Below, in pieces: positions 44,895 through 55,488 of a stretch of DNA of 64,000 nucleotides (position 1 is the first letter of the stretch; each line of letters opens with the position of its first letter). The DNA comes from an uncultured Phycicoccus sp. (lineage in GTDB: Bacteria; Actinomycetota; Actinomycetes; Actinomycetales; Dermatophilaceae). The stretch is from NCBI RefSeq assembly GCF_947495705.1, contig NZ_CANLZR010000009.1, forward strand, positions 1-64,000, in the 5' to 3' direction. The notes under the pieces were generated by a model that searched no databases, was not told the origin of the DNA, and worked only from the letters and a program-made list of their open reading frames with translations. The position numbers and the translations under genes are program-made.

Positions 44895-46266
44895 GAGGGG
44901 CCTCCTCGGTATCGGGTGCAGAGGGCAGTGCCGGTGCGGTCAGCGAGGGCTCGCGCAGCCGCTGGCCGGGCATGGGGGGCACGGGGTGCCCGCCCGCGTA
45001 GGGGTCGATCTCGTCCGGGATCTCGGGGTGCGCGGCGGCCTCCTTGCGCTCGGTGCGGGTGTCCCACATCCAGCCGCCGACGAGCGCGAGGACCGCGATG
45101 ACGCCGACGAGGACGAGCGAGACGACCGGGAAGCTGCGGCCGGCGACGTCCCAGGTGCCGCCGAGCCACCCGTTCTGGCCGGCCCGGAAGAAGGCGACGA
45201 GGACCACCCAGGCGAGCGTCGCCGGGATGAGGAACTTCCACCCGAAGCGCATGAACTGGTCGTAGCGGACGCGCGGCAGCGAGCCGCGGAGCCACACGAA
45301 GACGAACATGAACATCCACAGCTTCGCGGTGAACCAGAGCAGACCCCACCAGCCCTCGTTGAGGGCGCCGCCGAACACCGACGCGAGGCCGGGAGGCGCC
45401 TGGTAGCCACCGAGGAACATCGTCGTCGCGAGCGCGGAGACGGTGAACATGTTGATGTACTCGCCGAGGAAGAACATCGCGAACCGCATCGACCCGTACT
45501 CGGTGTGGAAGCCACCGGTGAGCTCGCCCTCGCCCTCGGCGAGGTCGAACGGGAGCCGGTTGGTCTCGCCGACCATCGTGATGACGTAGACGAAGAAGCT
45601 GAAGAAGGCCGGCACGACGAACCAGAGGTCGCTCTGGGCGCTGACGATCTGCGAGGTCGACATCGAGCCCGCGTACAGGAAGACGGCGACGAGCGAGAGA
45701 CCCATGGCGATCTCGTAGGAGATCATCTGCGCCGACGACCGCAGGCCGCCCATGAGGGGGTACGTCGACCCCGAGGACCAGCCGGCGAGGACGACGCCGT
45801 AGATGCCCACGCCGGCGACGGCGAGGACGAGGAGCACGGCGACGGGGGTGTCGGTGAGCTGGAACGGCGTCGTGTGGCCGAACATCGAGACCTCGCCTGC
45901 CATCGGCATGATCGCGAACGCGACGAAGGCCATCGACGCGGTGATGATCGGGGCGAGGGTGAAGACGAAGGCGTCGGCGGCCTTGGGGCGCACGTCCTCC
46001 TTGAGCATCGCCTTCATGCCGTCGGCAAGGGTCTGGAGCAGACCGAACGGGCCGTTGCGGTTGGGGCCGGGCCGCTGCTGCATCCGGCCGATGACCCGGC
46101 GCTCGAACCAGATGACGAGCAGCGTGGAGACGAGCAGGTAGACGAAGACGATGAGCGCCTTGACGACCGTGAGCCAGAGCGGGGTGTCGCTGAAGTCGGC
46201 GCGCGGGTTGTCGGTGCCCTCGGCGACGAGGGACACCACCTCCGGGAGTGCCGCGATGATGCTCAT
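44887..46266 (-). CDS. nuoH: NADH-quinone oxidoreductase subunit H
   Basis: A 459-residue subunit that forms the quinone channel. The start is ATG 46264-46266, overlapping the nuoG stop. Conserved segments are [34 protein letters not shown] and [20 protein letters not shown], and [19 protein letters not shown]. The last 70 residues are a hydrophilic extension beyond the usual length of about 330-390. Confidence 0.96.
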   Translation of the reverse strand: MSIIAALPEVVSLVAEGTDNPRADFSDTPLWLTVVKALIVFVYLLVSTLLVIWFERRVIGRMQQRPGPNRNGPFGLLQTLADGMKAMLKEDVRPKAADAFVFTLAPIITASMAFVAFAIMPMAGEVSMFGHTTPFQLTDTPVAVLLVLAVAGVGIYGVVLAGWSSGSTYPLMGGLRSSAQMISYEIAMGLSLVAVFLYAGSMSTSQIVSAQSDLWFVVPAFFSFFVYVITMVGETNRLPFDLAEGEGELTGGFHTEYGSMRFAMFFLGEYINMFTVSALATTMFLGGYQAPPGLASVFGGALNEGWWGLLWFTAKLWMFMFVFVWLRGSLPRVRYDQFMRFGWKFLIPATLAWVVLVAFFRAGQNGWLGGTWDVAGRSFPVVSLVLVGVIAVLALVGGWMWDTRTERKEAAAHPEIPDEIDPYAGGHPVPPMPGQRLREPSLTAPALPSAPDTEEAPRG

Positions 46267-48749
46267 GCCTGACCCTCCTTCGTGACGGAGACGAGCGTGC
46301 CGGGCGCTCCGGCGAGCGTGGCCCGCAGGTCGCAGCCCCGCGAGTTGGTGGGCAGCCACACGACGTGGTCGGCCATCTCGGTGACGAGCACCGGAGCGGT
46401 GACGGTGGCCTGCGCCGCCCGCACCGTCAGGGCGTCACCGTCGGCGACGCCGAGCGCGGCGGCCGTGGCCTGCGAGACCCGGGCCACCGGGGCCGGTGCG
46501 GTGCCCGCGAGGAACGGCTCGCCGTCCTGGAGCGAGCCCCGGTCGAGCAGGTGGCGCCAGGTCGCGAGCACGAGGGTGCCCTCGGCGAACTCCGGCACGG
46601 CGCCGGGCTCGTCGGTGGGCACCGCGGGGCGCGCGCCGACCCAGGGGCCGAGCTGCTGCATCTCGGCCCGCGCCTCGCGCAGCGTGCGGGTCCCGAGGAA
46701 CTCGCCCATCTCGTCGGCGAGCATCGCGAGCGCGCGGTAGTCGCTGACGTGGGTCGAGTCGAGGGCCGTCCCGAAGGCCCGCACCCGGCCCTCCCAGTCG
46801 ACGAACGTCCCGTCCTTCTCGGCGTGCGCCGCGACGGGGAGGACGACGTCGGCCACCTCGGTGACCGCCGAGCGGCGGATCTCGAGGGAGACGACGAACG
46901 GGCGGGCGATGGCCTCCAGCGCGTCGGCGATGCCGAGGTCGGCCGGGTCGACCCCGGCGACGACGAGCGCACCGAGGTCACCGGAGGCGGCGGCGGCGAC
47001 GATGCCGGCGGTGTCGCGGCCCGGGGTCTCGGGGAGCCCGTCGACCTGCCACGCGGACGCGACCTCGGCACGGGCCGCGGCGTCGGCGACCGGGCGGCCG
47101 CCGGGGAGCAGGGTCGGGAACGCCCCGGCCTCCAGGGCTCCACGCTCACCGGCCCGGCGCGGCACCCATGCGAGACGGGCGCCGGTGGACTCGGCGAGGG
47201 CCGCGGCGGCGCTCAGCGCACCGGGGACCATCGCGAGACGTTCGCCGACGAGGATGATGCCGCCGTCGGCGAGGGCCTCACGGGCCGCGGTGACCTCGTC
47301 GCTGACCGCGCCGCGGGTGCCGCCGCCGAGCGCGCGCAGGACCTCGGGCTCGGTGCCGGGAGCGGTGGGGATGAGGGTGCCGCCCATCTTCGCCAGCCCG
47401 CGGGTGGCGACGGCGGAGACGCCGAAGACGCGGGTGCGGTTCTTGCGGTACGCCTTGCGCAGGCGCAGGAAGACGATGGGGCTCTCGTCCTCGGGCTCGA
47501 AGCCGACGAGGACGACGGCCGGGGCTGCCTCGAGGTCGGCGTAGGTGACGCCCCCGTCGGTCGGCGCGGTGCCGACGACGAGGGAGCCGAGGAACCCGGC
47601 CTCCTCGGCCGAGTGCGGCCGGGCGCGGAAGTCGACGTCGTTGGTCTTCAGGACCGTGCGCGCGAACTTGCCGTACGCGTAGGCGTCCTCTGCGCTGACC
47701 CGGCCGCCGACGAGCACCCCGGCCGCGGAGGCGGCGCGCAGGCCGGCCGCGGCACGCTCGAGCGCCTCGCGCCAGGACGCGACCCGCAGCTCGCCGTCCT
47801 CGCCACGGACCATCGGCAGCTCGATGCGGTCGCCGACGCCGGTGTACGCGAAGGCCCAGCGGCCCTTGTCGCAGTTCCACTCCTCGTTGACGGCGGGGTC
47901 GGCCTGCGCCATCCGGCGCAGCACGGAGCCGCGGCGGTGGTCGGTGCGCTGCGCGCAGCCGCTGGCGCAGTGCTCGCAGACGCTCGGCGTCGACACGAGG
48001 TCGAACGGCCGGGACCGGAACCGGTAGGCGGCCCCGGTGAGGGCGCCGACCGGGCAGATCTGGACGGTGTTGCCGGAGAAGTACGACTCGAACGGCTTCT
48101 CCTCGTAGATGCCGACCTGCTGCAGCGCGCCACGCTCGACGAGGGCGATGAACGGGTCGCCGGCGATCTGGTCCGAGAAGCGGGTGCACCGGGCACACAG
48201 GACGCAGCGCTCGCGGTCCAGGAGCACCTGGCTGCTGATGTTGACCGGCTTGGGGTAGGTGCGCTTGACGTCCTCGAAGCGGGACGTGCCGCGACCGTTG
48301 CTCATCGCCTGGTTCTGCAGGGGGCACTCGCCGCCCTTGTCGCAGACCGGGCAGTCGAGCGGGTGGTTGATGAGCAGCAGCTCCATGACGCCCTTCTGCG
48401 CCTTGTCGGCGCCCTCGGACGTGTACTGCGTCTTGACGATCATGCCCGGCGCGACCGTCATCGTGCACGAGGCCTGGGGCTTCATCCGCCCGGGCGGGCC
48501 CTGCATCTGGGTGGGCTCGCCGGGGGTGCCGTCGGGGCCGGGGCGCCCGGGCATCCAGACCTCGACGAGGCACTGCCGGCACGCACCCACCGGGTCGAGC
48601 CCGGGGTGGTCGCAGAACCGGGGGATGTCGATGCCGGCCGTCTCGGCGGCGCGGATGATGAGGGTGCCCTTGGGCACCGACACCTCGAGTCCGTCGATGG
48701 TGAGCGTGACGGCTTCGGCCGGGGCCTGGGTCTCGGTCGTGGCGGTCAT
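46263..48749 (-). CDS. nuoG: NADH-quinone oxidoreductase subunit G
   Basis: An 828-residue electron-transfer subunit. Residues 14-100 bind a [2Fe-2S] cluster (Cys46, 57, 60, 95). His129 with Cys133, 136 and 142 bind the N5 [4Fe-4S] cluster. Cys182, 185, 188 and 232 bind N4. A further set, Cys258, 261, 265 and 293, matches the N7 cluster that only some bacteria have. The molybdopterin-like domain fills the rest. The start is ATG 48747-48749, overlapping the nuoF stop. Confidence 0.96.
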   Translation of the reverse strand: MTATTETQAPAEAVTLTIDGLEVSVPKGTLIIRAAETAGIDIPRFCDHPGLDPVGACRQCLVEVWMPGRPGPDGTPGEPTQMQGPPGRMKPQASCTMTVAPGMIVKTQYTSEGADKAQKGVMELLLINHPLDCPVCDKGGECPLQNQAMSNGRGTSRFEDVKRTYPKPVNISSQVLLDRERCVLCARCTRFSDQIAGDPFIALVERGALQQVGIYEEKPFESYFSGNTVQICPVGALTGAAYRFRSRPFDLVSTPSVCEHCASGCAQRTDHRRGSVLRRMAQADPAVNEEWNCDKGRWAFAYTGVGDRIELPMVRGEDGELRVASWREALERAAAGLRAASAAGVLVGGRVSAEDAYAYGKFARTVLKTNDVDFRARPHSAEEAGFLGSLVVGTAPTDGGVTYADLEAAPAVVLVGFEPEDESPIVFLRLRKAYRKNRTRVFGVSAVATRGLAKMGGTLIPTAPGTEPEVLRALGGGTRGAVSDEVTAAREALADGGIILVGERLAMVPGALSAAAALAESTGARLAWVPRRAGERGALEAGAFPTLLPGGRPVADAAARAEVASAWQVDGLPETPGRDTAGIVAAAASGDLGALVVAGVDPADLGIADALEAIARPFVVSLEIRRSAVTEVADVVLPVAAHAEKDGTFVDWEGRVRAFGTALDSTHVSDYRALAMLADEMGEFLGTRTLREARAEMQQLGPWVGARPAVPTDEPGAVPEFAEGTLVLATWRHLLDRGSLQDGEPFLAGTAPAPVARVSQATAAALGVADGDALTVRAAQATVTAPVLVTEMADHVVWLPTNSRGCDLRATLAGAPGTLVSVTKEGQA

Positions 48750-50083
48750 GCGGAGACGGTCTCCTTGGTGCTCGCGGTGCCGTCCTTGGCCCACAGCGTG
48801 GAGTCCGCCGGGTCGAACGGACAGCCACCGTGGGTCAGGTGGGCGACGTACTCGTCGCGGAAGTACTCGATCGAGCTCGTGATCGGGCTCGTCGCGCCGT
48901 CCCCGAGGGCGCAGAAGCTGCGGCCGAGGATGTTGTCGCAGATGTCGAGGAGCTTGTCGAAGTCCTCCTCCGACCCCTGGCCGTGCTCGATCCGGCCGAG
49001 GATCTGCTTGAGCCACCAGGTGCCCTCACGGCACGGGGTGCACTTGCCGCAGGACTCGTGCTTGTAGAAGTCGGTCCAGCGGTCGACCGCCCGGACGACG
49101 CACACCGTCTCGTCGAACACCTGCAGGGCCCGCGTGCCGAGCATCGAGCCGGCCGCGGCGACCGACTCGAAGTCGAGCGGCACGTCGAGGTGCTCGGCGG
49201 TGAAGAGCGGGGTCGAGGACCCGCCCGGCGTCCAGAACTTCAGCGCCTTGTCGGGGTCGCGCATCCCCCCGGCGAGGTCGATGAGCTCGCGCATCGTGAT
49301 GCCGAGCGGGGCCTCGAACTGGCCGGGGTTCTTCACGTGCCCGGAGAGCGAGAAGATGCCGAACCCGGTGGACTTCTCGGTGCCCATCCCGGTGAACCAG
49401 TCGACGCCCTCGAGGATGATCCCGGGGACCGAGGCGATGGACTCGACGTTGTTGACCGAGGTGGGGCGGGCGTACAGGCCGGCGGCGCCGGGGAACGGCG
49501 GCTTGCTGCGCGGCTGGCCGCGGCGGCCCTCGAGGCTGTCGAGGAGCGCGGTCTCCTCACCGCAGATGTAGGCACCCGCGCCGGCGTGGACGGTGATGTC
49601 GACGTCGATCCCGGTGCCGTTGATGTTCTTGCCCAGCAGCCCGGCCGCGTAGGCCTCCTCGACCGCGCGCATCAGCCGGCGGTAGACGTGGACCACCTCG
49701 CCCCGGATGTAGATGAACGCGTGGGTGCACCCGATGGCGTAGCTGGAGATGGCCACCCCCTCGATGAGCACGTGCGGGTTCGCCATCATGAGCGGGATGT
49801 CCTTGCACGTGCCCGGCTCGGACTCGTCGGCGTTGACGACGAGGTAGCGGGGGCCGCCGTCCGGCGGAGCCATGAACGACCACTTCATGCCGGTCGGGAA
49901 GCCCGCCCCGCCGCGACCGCGCAGCGAGGAGTCCTTGACGGCGCCGAGGATGTCGGCCGGTTCCATCGCGAACGCCTTGTCGAGGGCGCGGTAGCCGCCG
50001 TGCTCACGGTAGGTCTTCAGCGTCCAGGACTCGGGGTGGTCCCAGAACGCGCTGAGGATGGGGGTCAGCGTGCTGGCCATCAC
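48746..50083 (-). CDS. nuoF: NADH-quinone oxidoreductase subunit F
   Basis: A 445-residue subunit that oxidises NADH through FMN. The FMN/NADH loop [13 protein letters not shown] (about 56-68) and the [4Fe-4S] ligands Cys345, 348, 351 and 391 are present. The start is GTG 50081-50083, overlapping the nuoE stop; ATG 50078-50080 one codon later is an alternative. All residues for NADH input are intact, in contrast to the second nuo operon, which has no F gene. Confidence 0.96.
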   Translation of the reverse strand: MMASTLTPILSAFWDHPESWTLKTYREHGGYRALDKAFAMEPADILGAVKDSSLRGRGGAGFPTGMKWSFMAPPDGGPRYLVVNADESEPGTCKDIPLMMANPHVLIEGVAISSYAIGCTHAFIYIRGEVVHVYRRLMRAVEEAYAAGLLGKNINGTGIDVDITVHAGAGAYICGEETALLDSLEGRRGQPRSKPPFPGAAGLYARPTSVNNVESIASVPGIILEGVDWFTGMGTEKSTGFGIFSLSGHVKNPGQFEAPLGITMRELIDLAGGMRDPDKALKFWTPGGSSTPLFTAEHLDVPLDFESVAAAGSMLGTRALQVFDETVCVVRAVDRWTDFYKHESCGKCTPCREGTWWLKQILGRIEHGQGSEEDFDKLLDICDNILGRSFCALGDGATSPITSSIEYFRDEYVAHLTHGGCPFDPADSTLWAKDGTASTKETVSA

Positions 50084-51243
50084 TCGCCCTTCCCGTCGCG
50101 GGTGTCGGTGTCGTCCTCGTCGGCGTCGAACAGGGTCGCCGTCGGTGAGGCGTCGTGGTCCTCGGGGACCGAGGCGCTCTGCGCGGAGACGTTGGCCGCG
50201 CGGTCCTGGGCGTCGTCGAGGTCGGCGCCCTGTGCGGGGGCGATGTCGACGTCGTCCGCGGGCGACCCGGCCGAGCGGGCGACCCCGGCGACACCGTCGC
50301 CGGTGGAGACCACGCCGGCCCCGGTGGACTCCCGCTTGCCCTTCTTGCCGCCCTTGGCCGGGGCCTTGTCCTCGGCGTCGCCCTCGTGCTTCTCGCCGGG
50401 GGTGTCGTCGGTCTCGTCCCGCTCGGCGGCGGGCTCGGCCTTCTCGGCCTGGGCGTCGTCACTGGCCGGCGTCACCTCGGTGCTGCCGGGGGCCGAGCCG
50501 CTCGTGCCGCCGGAGGTGGCCGACGCGCCCTCGGGGGCGGTCCAGCCGTTGCGCTTGGCGATCTCGAGCCCGACGAGCGAGGCGGGGCCGGCGCCGACAC
50601 CCTCGTCGGCGAGGCCGTCGCTGAAGCCCGCGAGGGTGCGGCTCATCTGGGTGAAGGTGCACACCCGGTTCGGGCCGCGGGTGGGCTTGACGTCCTTGCC
50701 GGCGCGCAGGTCGTCGACGAGCGCCTTGGTGGAGGCGGGCGTCTGGTTGTCGAAGAACTCCCAGTTCGCCATGACGACGGGGGCGTAGTCGCACGCGGCG
50801 TTGCACTCGACCCGCTCGAGGGTGATCTTGCCGTCCTCGGTCGTCTCGTCGTGGCCGACGCCGAGGTGCTTGGACACGGCCTCCCAGATCTCGTCGCCGC
50901 CCATGACGGCGCACAGCGTGTTCGTGCAGACGCCGACGGTGTACTCGCCGTTGGGGTGGCGCTTGTACTGCGTGTAGAACGTCGCGACGCCCGAGACCTC
51001 GGCGGTCGACAGGTCGAGCAGCTCGGCGCACAGGTCGATGCCGCGACCCGTGACGTAGCCGTCGACCGACTGGACGAGGTGGAGCAGCGGGAGCAGCGCG
51101 GACCGCTTCTGCGGGTACCGCGCGATGACCTGCGCGGCGTCGGCGCGGAACTGCGCCTCGACGTCGGCGGGGTAGGGCTCCTTGGACTCCTCGGGCACCG
51201 TGAGGTGCCCGGAAGCGGTCTGCAGACCGAAGTCACCGGCCAT
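50080..51243 (-). CDS. nuoE: NADH-quinone oxidoreductase subunit E with long acidic tail
   Basis: A 387-residue protein. Residues 1-235 form the 24-kDa subunit, with [2Fe-2S] ligands Cys106, Cys111, Cys147 and Cys151. Residues from about 239 to the end, about 150 in all, are a low-complexity tail rich in Ala, Gly, Asp, Glu, Ser and Thr with a short basic stretch (AKGGKKGKRES). Usual NuoE proteins are 160-240 residues. The start ATG 51241-51243 shares one base with the nuoD stop. Confidence 0.94.
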   Translation of the reverse strand: MAGDFGLQTASGHLTVPEESKEPYPADVEAQFRADAAQVIARYPQKRSALLPLLHLVQSVDGYVTGRGIDLCAELLDLSTAEVSGVATFYTQYKRHPNGEYTVGVCTNTLCAVMGGDEIWEAVSKHLGVGHDETTEDGKITLERVECNAACDYAPVVMANWEFFDNQTPASTKALVDDLRAGKDVKPTRGPNRVCTFTQMSRTLAGFSDGLADEGVGAGPASLVGLEIAKRNGWTAPEGASATSGGTSGSAPGSTEVTPASDDAQAEKAEPAAERDETDDTPGEKHEGDAEDKAPAKGGKKGKRESTGAGVVSTGDGVAGVARSAGSPADDVDIAPAQGADLDDAQDRAANVSAQSASVPEDHDASPTATLFDADEDDTDTRDGKGE

Positions 51244-52652
51244 CAGCGGTCGACACCTCCCATGACGGGGTCGATGGAGGCCACGGCGACGATGACGTCG
51301 GCGACCTGCGAGCCTTCGCACATGGCCGCCACGGCCTGGAGGTTGTTGAAGCTCGGGTCGCGGAAGTGCGCCCGGTAGGGGCGGGTGCCGCCGTCGGAGA
51401 CGGTGTGGCACCCCAGCTCGCCCTTGGCCGACTCGACGGCGACGTAGGCCTGGCCCGGCGGGACGCGGAAGCCTTCGGTGACGAGCTTGAAGTGGTGGAT
51501 CAGCGCCTCCATCGAGGAGCCCATGATCTCGCGGATGTGGTCGAGGCTGTTGCCCTGGCCGTCGGACCCGATGGCCAGCTGGGCCGGCCACGCGATCTTC
51601 TTGTCCTCGACCATGACGGGCTGGCCCTCGGTGCGCTGGAGGCGCTCGAGGCACTGCTCGACGATCTTCAGCGACTCGTACATCTCGTCGAGCCGGATCC
51701 GGAGCCGGTCGTAGGAGTCCGCGCCCGTGCGGGTCATGACCTCGAAGTCGTAGGTCTCGTACCCGCAGTACGGGTCGGACTTGCGCAGGTCGTGCGGCAG
51801 CCCCGTGGACCGCAGCACCGGCCCGGTGACGCCGAGGGCGATGCAGCCGGTGAGGTCGAGGTAGCCGACGCCGACGGTGCGGCCCTTGAGCAGCGGGTTC
51901 TCGTTGAGCAGCTTCTCGAGCTCGCCGATGCCCCGGCGCAGCTCGGCGATGACCCCGCGCACCATGTCGACGGCGCCGTGCGGGACGTCCTGGGCCACGC
52001 CGCCCGGACGGATGTAGGCGTTGTTCATGCGCAGACCGGTGATGGCCTCGAACACCCGCAGGATGCGCTCGCGCTCACGGAACCCGATGGTCATGACCGT
52101 CGTCGCGCCCATCTCCATCCCCCCGGTGCCGATGGCGACGAGGTGGGAGTTGATGCGGGTCAGCTCCATCATCATCACCCGGATGACCGAGGCACGCTCG
52201 GGGATCCGGTCGGTGATGCCGAGCAGCTTCTCGATGGAGAGGCAGTACGCCGCCTCCTGGAACATCGGGGTCAGGTAGTCCATCCGGGTGCAGAACGTCA
52301 CGCCCTGCGTCCAGGTCCGGAACTCCATGTTCTTCTCGATGCCCGTGTGCAGGTAGCCGATACCGGCGCGGGCCTCGGTGACGGTCTCGCCGTCGAGCTC
52401 GAGGATGAGCCGGAGCACGCCGTGGGTGGACGGGTGCTGGGGGCCCATGTTGACGACGATGCGCTCCTCGTGCAGCGCGGTGGCCTCGTCGACGAGGTCG
52501 TTCCAGTCGCCGCCGGAGACGGTGAAGACGGTCGCGCCCGCGGTGTCGTCGTCGACGGAGGCGCCGTAGGGGTCGGCGCCGGGCAGCGACGGGTCGAGGC
52601 CCGGGCTCGGGGCCGTGTCGTCGTAGATCGTCGTGTCGTCGTGGGTCGTCAT
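51243..52652 (-). CDS. nuoD: NADH-quinone oxidoreductase subunit D
   Basis: A 469-residue 49-kDa subunit that forms the quinone site with NuoB and Nuo[16 protein letters not shown] contains the conserved quinone-site His; [15 protein letters not shown] and the C-terminal [16 protein letters not shown] end ([13 protein letters not shown]) are also family marks. The first 50 residues are an acidic extension. Its start ATG 52650-52652 shares one base with the nuoC stop. This is the only nuoD in the window. Confidence 0.96.
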   Translation of the reverse strand: MTTHDDTTIYDDTAPSPGLDPSLPGADPYGASVDDDTAGATVFTVSGGDWNDLVDEATALHEERIVVNMGPQHPSTHGVLRLILELDGETVTEARAGIGYLHTGIEKNMEFRTWTQGVTFCTRMDYLTPMFQEAAYCLSIEKLLGITDRIPERASVIRVMMMELTRINSHLVAIGTGGMEMGATTVMTIGFRERERILRVFEAITGLRMNNAYIRPGGVAQDVPHGAVDMVRGVIAELRRGIGELEKLLNENPLLKGRTVGVGYLDLTGCIALGVTGPVLRSTGLPHDLRKSDPYCGYETYDFEVMTRTGADSYDRLRIRLDEMYESLKIVEQCLERLQRTEGQPVMVEDKKIAWPAQLAIGSDGQGNSLDHIREIMGSSMEALIHHFKLVTEGFRVPPGQAYVAVESAKGELGCHTVSDGGTRPYRAHFRDPSFNNLQAVAAMCEGSQVADVIVAVASIDPVMGGVDR

Positions 52653-53473
52653 CAGCTGTACGCCCTCCGCTCGTCGGGCGGCGGGACGACGCCGCCCTTG
52701 TACTCGACGGGGATGCCGCCGAGCGGGTAGTCCTTGCGCTGGGGGTGGCCGGGCCAGTCGTCCGGCATGAGGATGCGGGTCAGGGCGGGGTGGCCGTCGA
52801 AGACGATGCCGAACATGTCCCACGTCTCGCGCTCGTGCCAGTCGTTGCCCGGCCAGACCTCGACGACCGACGGGATGTGCGGGTCGCTGTCGGGGCAGGT
52901 GACCTCGACGCGGAGGCGCCGGCTGCCGTGGGTGATCGAGAGCAGGGGGTACACGGCGTGCAGCTCGCGGCCCTCTTCGCCGGGGAAGTGCGTCCCGGAG
53001 ACCCCCATGCACATCTCGAACCGCAGGTCGGGGTGATCGCGCAGGACCTTCGCGACGGCCAGGAGGTGCTCGCGGTGGACGAAGAGCGTCATCTCGCCGC
53101 GGTCGACGACCACGCGCTCGACGGCGGTGTCGTAGCCGACGGAGTCGCCCAGCGCCCGCTCGAGGGTGTCGGCCACGACGTCGAAGTCGCCGCCGTAGGG
53201 GCGCTCGCTGGCGCCCGGGAGGAGGGTGGGGGTGACGAGGCCGCCGTAGCCCGAGGTGTCCTGGCCGCGGGTGGCGCCGAACATGCCGCGCCGCTCGCCG
53301 ATCTGCACGGGCTCGGTGTCGACGGGGTCCAGGTCGGGCCGGCGCCCGACGCCCACCGTGTGGGCGACGTCGAGGGAGCGCGGGTCGTCGTCGGTGCGGG
53401 TCTCGGCCGAGTCGATCTCCTTATCGGGGATCGGCTGGACCGGGGTGTCGTCGGCCTTCTTCTCGTCGCTCAT
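52652..53473 (-). CDS. nuoC: NADH-quinone oxidoreductase subunit C
   Basis: A 273-residue 30-kDa subunit. The core contains [18 protein letters not shown] and [21 protein letters not shown]. The first 90 residues are a hydrophilic extension of low complexity (TRTDDDPRS and so on), common in actinobacteria. The start is ATG 53471-53473, overlapping the nuoB stop. Confidence 0.95.
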   Translation of the reverse strand: MSDEKKADDTPVQPIPDKEIDSAETRTDDDPRSLDVAHTVGVGRRPDLDPVDTEPVQIGERRGMFGATRGQDTSGYGGLVTPTLLPGASERPYGGDFDVVADTLERALGDSVGYDTAVERVVVDRGEMTLFVHREHLLAVAKVLRDHPDLRFEMCMGVSGTHFPGEEGRELHAVYPLLSITHGSRRLRVEVTCPDSDPHIPSVVEVWPGNDWHERETWDMFGIVFDGHPALTRILMPDDWPGHPQRKDYPLGGIPVEYKGGVVPPPDERRAYS

Positions 53474-54069
53474 GCGAGCAGGTTCTTCCCGGCGGGCGCC
53501 GCGAGGTGCGCGAGGTGGTCGTGGGTGGCAGGCATCTGCGAGGTGGGCGTGGCGCGCAGGGCGGCGGCCTCGGCCGCCCGGGCCGCGGCGATGCGGTTGA
53601 CCCCGAGCTTGCTGTTCTGGATCTGGTCGTGCAGCTCGATGATGGCGTGGAGGAGCATCTCGGGCCGCGGCGGGCAGCCCGGCAGGTAGATGTCGACCGG
53701 GATGATGTGGTCGACGCCCTGGACGATCGCGTAGTTGTTGAACATGCCGCCGGAGCTGGCGCAGACCCCCATCGAGATGACCCACTTGGGGTTGGGCATC
53801 TGGTCGTACACCTGGCGGACCACCGGTGCCATCTTCTGGCTCACCCGGCCGGCGACGATCATGAGGTCGGCCTGGCGCGGGGTGGCGGAGAAGCGCTCCA
53901 TCCCGAACCGGGCGATGTCGTAGTCGGGGGTGCCGACGGCCATCATCTCGATGGCGCAGCAGGCGAGGCCGAACGTCGCGGGCCAGATCGAGGCCTTGCG
54001 CATGTATCCGGCGACGTTCTCGAGCGTCGTGAGAACGAACCCGGCGGGCAGCTTCTCCTCGAGTCCCAT
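53470..54069 (-). CDS. nuoB: NADH-quinone oxidoreductase subunit B
   Basis: A 199-residue subunit that carries cluster N2 on Cys37, Cys38, Cys103 and Cys132 ([29 protein letters not shown]). The start is ATG 54067-54069, 40 bp after the nuoA stop, one of only two positions in this operon where genes do not overlap. The C-terminus past residue 160 is Ala-rich and variable. Confidence 0.96.
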   Translation of the reverse strand: MGLEEKLPAGFVLTTLENVAGYMRKASIWPATFGLACCAIEMMAVGTPDYDIARFGMERFSATPRQADLMIVAGRVSQKMAPVVRQVYDQMPNPKWVISMGVCASSGGMFNNYAIVQGVDHIIPVDIYLPGCPPRPEMLLHAIIELHDQIQNSKLGVNRIAAARAAEAAALRATPTSQMPATHDHLAHLAAPAGKNLLA

Positions 54070-54109
54070 CAGGCCTCCTTGGCGATCGGTACGGGTGCGG
54101 CGGCGGTGC

Positions 54110-54472
54110 TCAGTCCCACTCGAGACCGCCCCGCTTCCACACGTAGGCGTAGGCGACGAAGACGGTGAGGATGAAGAGCACCATCTCGACGAGGGCGAAG
54201 AGCCCGAGCTGGTCGAAGGCGACCGCGAACGGGTAGAGGAACACCGACTCGATGTCGAAGATGATGAAGAGCATCGCGGTGAGGAAGTACTTGATCGGCA
54301 CGCGACCGCCGCCCTGGGCGCGCGGCGTGGGCTGGATCCCGCACTCGTAGGCCTCGAGCTTGGCCCGGTTGTAGCGCTTGGGCCCGACGACGAGGCTCGT
54401 CCCCACCGACAACAGCGCGAAGCCGAAGCCGAGCGCCAGGAGGATCAGGAGGGGGACGTAGGGGTTGCTCAT
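54110..54472 (-). CDS. nuoA: NADH-quinone oxidoreductase subunit A
   Basis: A 120-residue, three-helix subunit and first gene of the operon. The loop [14 protein letters not shown] with its conserved Cys and [21 protein letters not shown] are diagnostic. The start is ATG 54472 preceded by AAGGGGAG (about 54483-54490). The 239-bp upstream region contains a probable promoter and a Rex-like operator. Confidence 0.96.
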   Translation of the reverse strand: MSNPYVPLLILLALGFGFALLSVGTSLVVGPKRYNRAKLEAYECGIQPTPRAQGGGRVPIKYFLTAMLFIIFDIESVFLYPFAVAFDQLGLFALVEMVLFILTVFVAYAYVWKRGGLEWD

Positions 54473-54646
54473 CGCGGGAGAACTCCCCTTTCGCTGCTCG
54501 AGTTCGGCCGGGAGGTGCCGGGTGCAGGGACCGCGTGCGGCGCCCCAGCCATCCTAGGGGGCGTGACGTGGGTCGCATCCAGGGGCGTCTTGCCCCGGGG
54601 GTGCGTGCGCTGGGCGCGCTGGGTACGGGTCACCACTGCCTTCGCT

Positions 54647-54662
54647 TGTGAACGTCTTCACG
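54647..54662. promoter_or_regulatory. candidate Rex operator upstream of nuoA
   Basis: The 16-bp sequence TGTGAACGTCTTCACG fits the Streptomyces Rex site TGTGAAC-N3-TTCACA at 12 of the 13 fixed positions. It lies 175 bp before the nuoA start and just downstream of the presumed -10. Rex senses the NADH/NAD ratio and is known to control nuo in Streptomyces. No rex gene is in the window. Confidence 0.6.
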
Positions 54663-54671
54663 AACTCGGGC

Positions 54672-54677
54672 AGTCTA
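54672..54677 (-). promoter_or_regulatory. possible -10 element of the nuo promoter
   Basis: On the minus strand these bases read TAGACT. A start site about 7 bp further on would fall at the upstream edge of the Rex-like site, so bound Rex would block initiation. No good -35 is seen at the expected distance. Confidence 0.35.
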
Positions 54678-54711
54678 GGACGGCCCGGGAACGCGCCGCA
54701 CTCAGGTATGC

Positions 54712-55428
54712 CTAACCCTCGACGCCGGTCGCGGCGAGCGGCTTGGTGGCCCGGTGCAGCGCGACGATGCCGCCGGTCAGGTTGCGCCACTGCACGTCAG
54801 CCCAGCCCGCGGCCGCCACCTGCTCGGCGAGCCCCCGCTGGTCCGGCCAGGCCTGGATCGACTCGGCGAGGTACACGTAGGACTCGGGGTTGGAGCTGAC
54901 CCGCCGCGCGATCGGCGGCAGCGAGCGCATGAGGTAGTTGGCGTAGACCGTGCGGAGCGGGCGGTTCGTGGGGGTGCTGAACTCGCAGACCACCAGTCGC
55001 CCACCGGGGGTGGTGACGCGGAGGAACTCGCGCAGCGCGGTGCCGGGGTCGGCGACGTTGCGCAGGCCGAAGCTCATCGTCACGACGTCGAAGGAGTCGT
55101 CGGCGAAGGGGAGGCGCATCGCGTCGGCCGCGGTGAAGCCGAGGTCGCTGCGGCGGCGGTGGCCGACGCGCAGCATCCCGAGGGAGAAGTCGGCGGGGAC
55201 GACGTCGACGCCGGAGTCGGCGAAGGGCTCGCTGCTCGTGCCGGTGCCGGCGGCGATGTCGAGCACCCGCTGGCCGGGGCGCGCATCGCACGCCGCGACG
55301 ACCGCCCGGCGCCACAGCCGGTCCTGGCCGAGCGACAGCACGTCGTTGGTCACGTCGTAGCGGCCGGCGACGTCGTCGAACATCGCGGCGACGTCGCGGG
55401 GGTCCTTCTCGAGGGAGGCGCGGGACAT
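54712..55428 (-). CDS. menG: demethylmenaquinone methyltransferase
   Basis: A 238-residue UbiE/MenG family enzyme that methylates demethylmenaquinone, the last ring-forming step of menaquinone synthesis. [20 protein letters not shown] at the N-terminus, the SAM motif [12 protein letters not shown] and [16 protein letters not shown] are diagnostic. The start is ATG 55426-55428, divergent from menF with a 60-bp gap. Actinobacteria of this kind use menaquinone, so the methyl acceptor is taken as demethylmenaquinone. Confidence 0.94.
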   Translation of the reverse strand: MSRASLEKDPRDVAAMFDDVAGRYDVTNDVLSLGQDRLWRRAVVAACDARPGQRVLDIAAGTGTSSEPFADSGVDVVPADFSLGMLRVGHRRRSDLGFTAADAMRLPFADDSFDVVTMSFGLRNVADPGTALREFLRVTTPGGRLVVCEFSTPTNRPLRTVYANYLMRSLPPIARRVSSNPESYVYLAESIQAWPDQRGLAEQVAAAGWADVQWRNLTGGIVALHRATKPLAATGVEG

Positions 55429-55488
55429 GCGCTCATCCTCCCACCCGTGACCGGGGCCTCCGGCACCGCGCCGTATCGTGGTGTTCCG

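Noticed and set aside
54703..54718. AGGTATGCCTAACC next to the menG stop looks like an iron box (DtxR/IdeR site).
   Set aside because: It agrees with the 19-bp consensus at only about 12 positions and overlaps the menG stop region; too weak to call without a matrix score.
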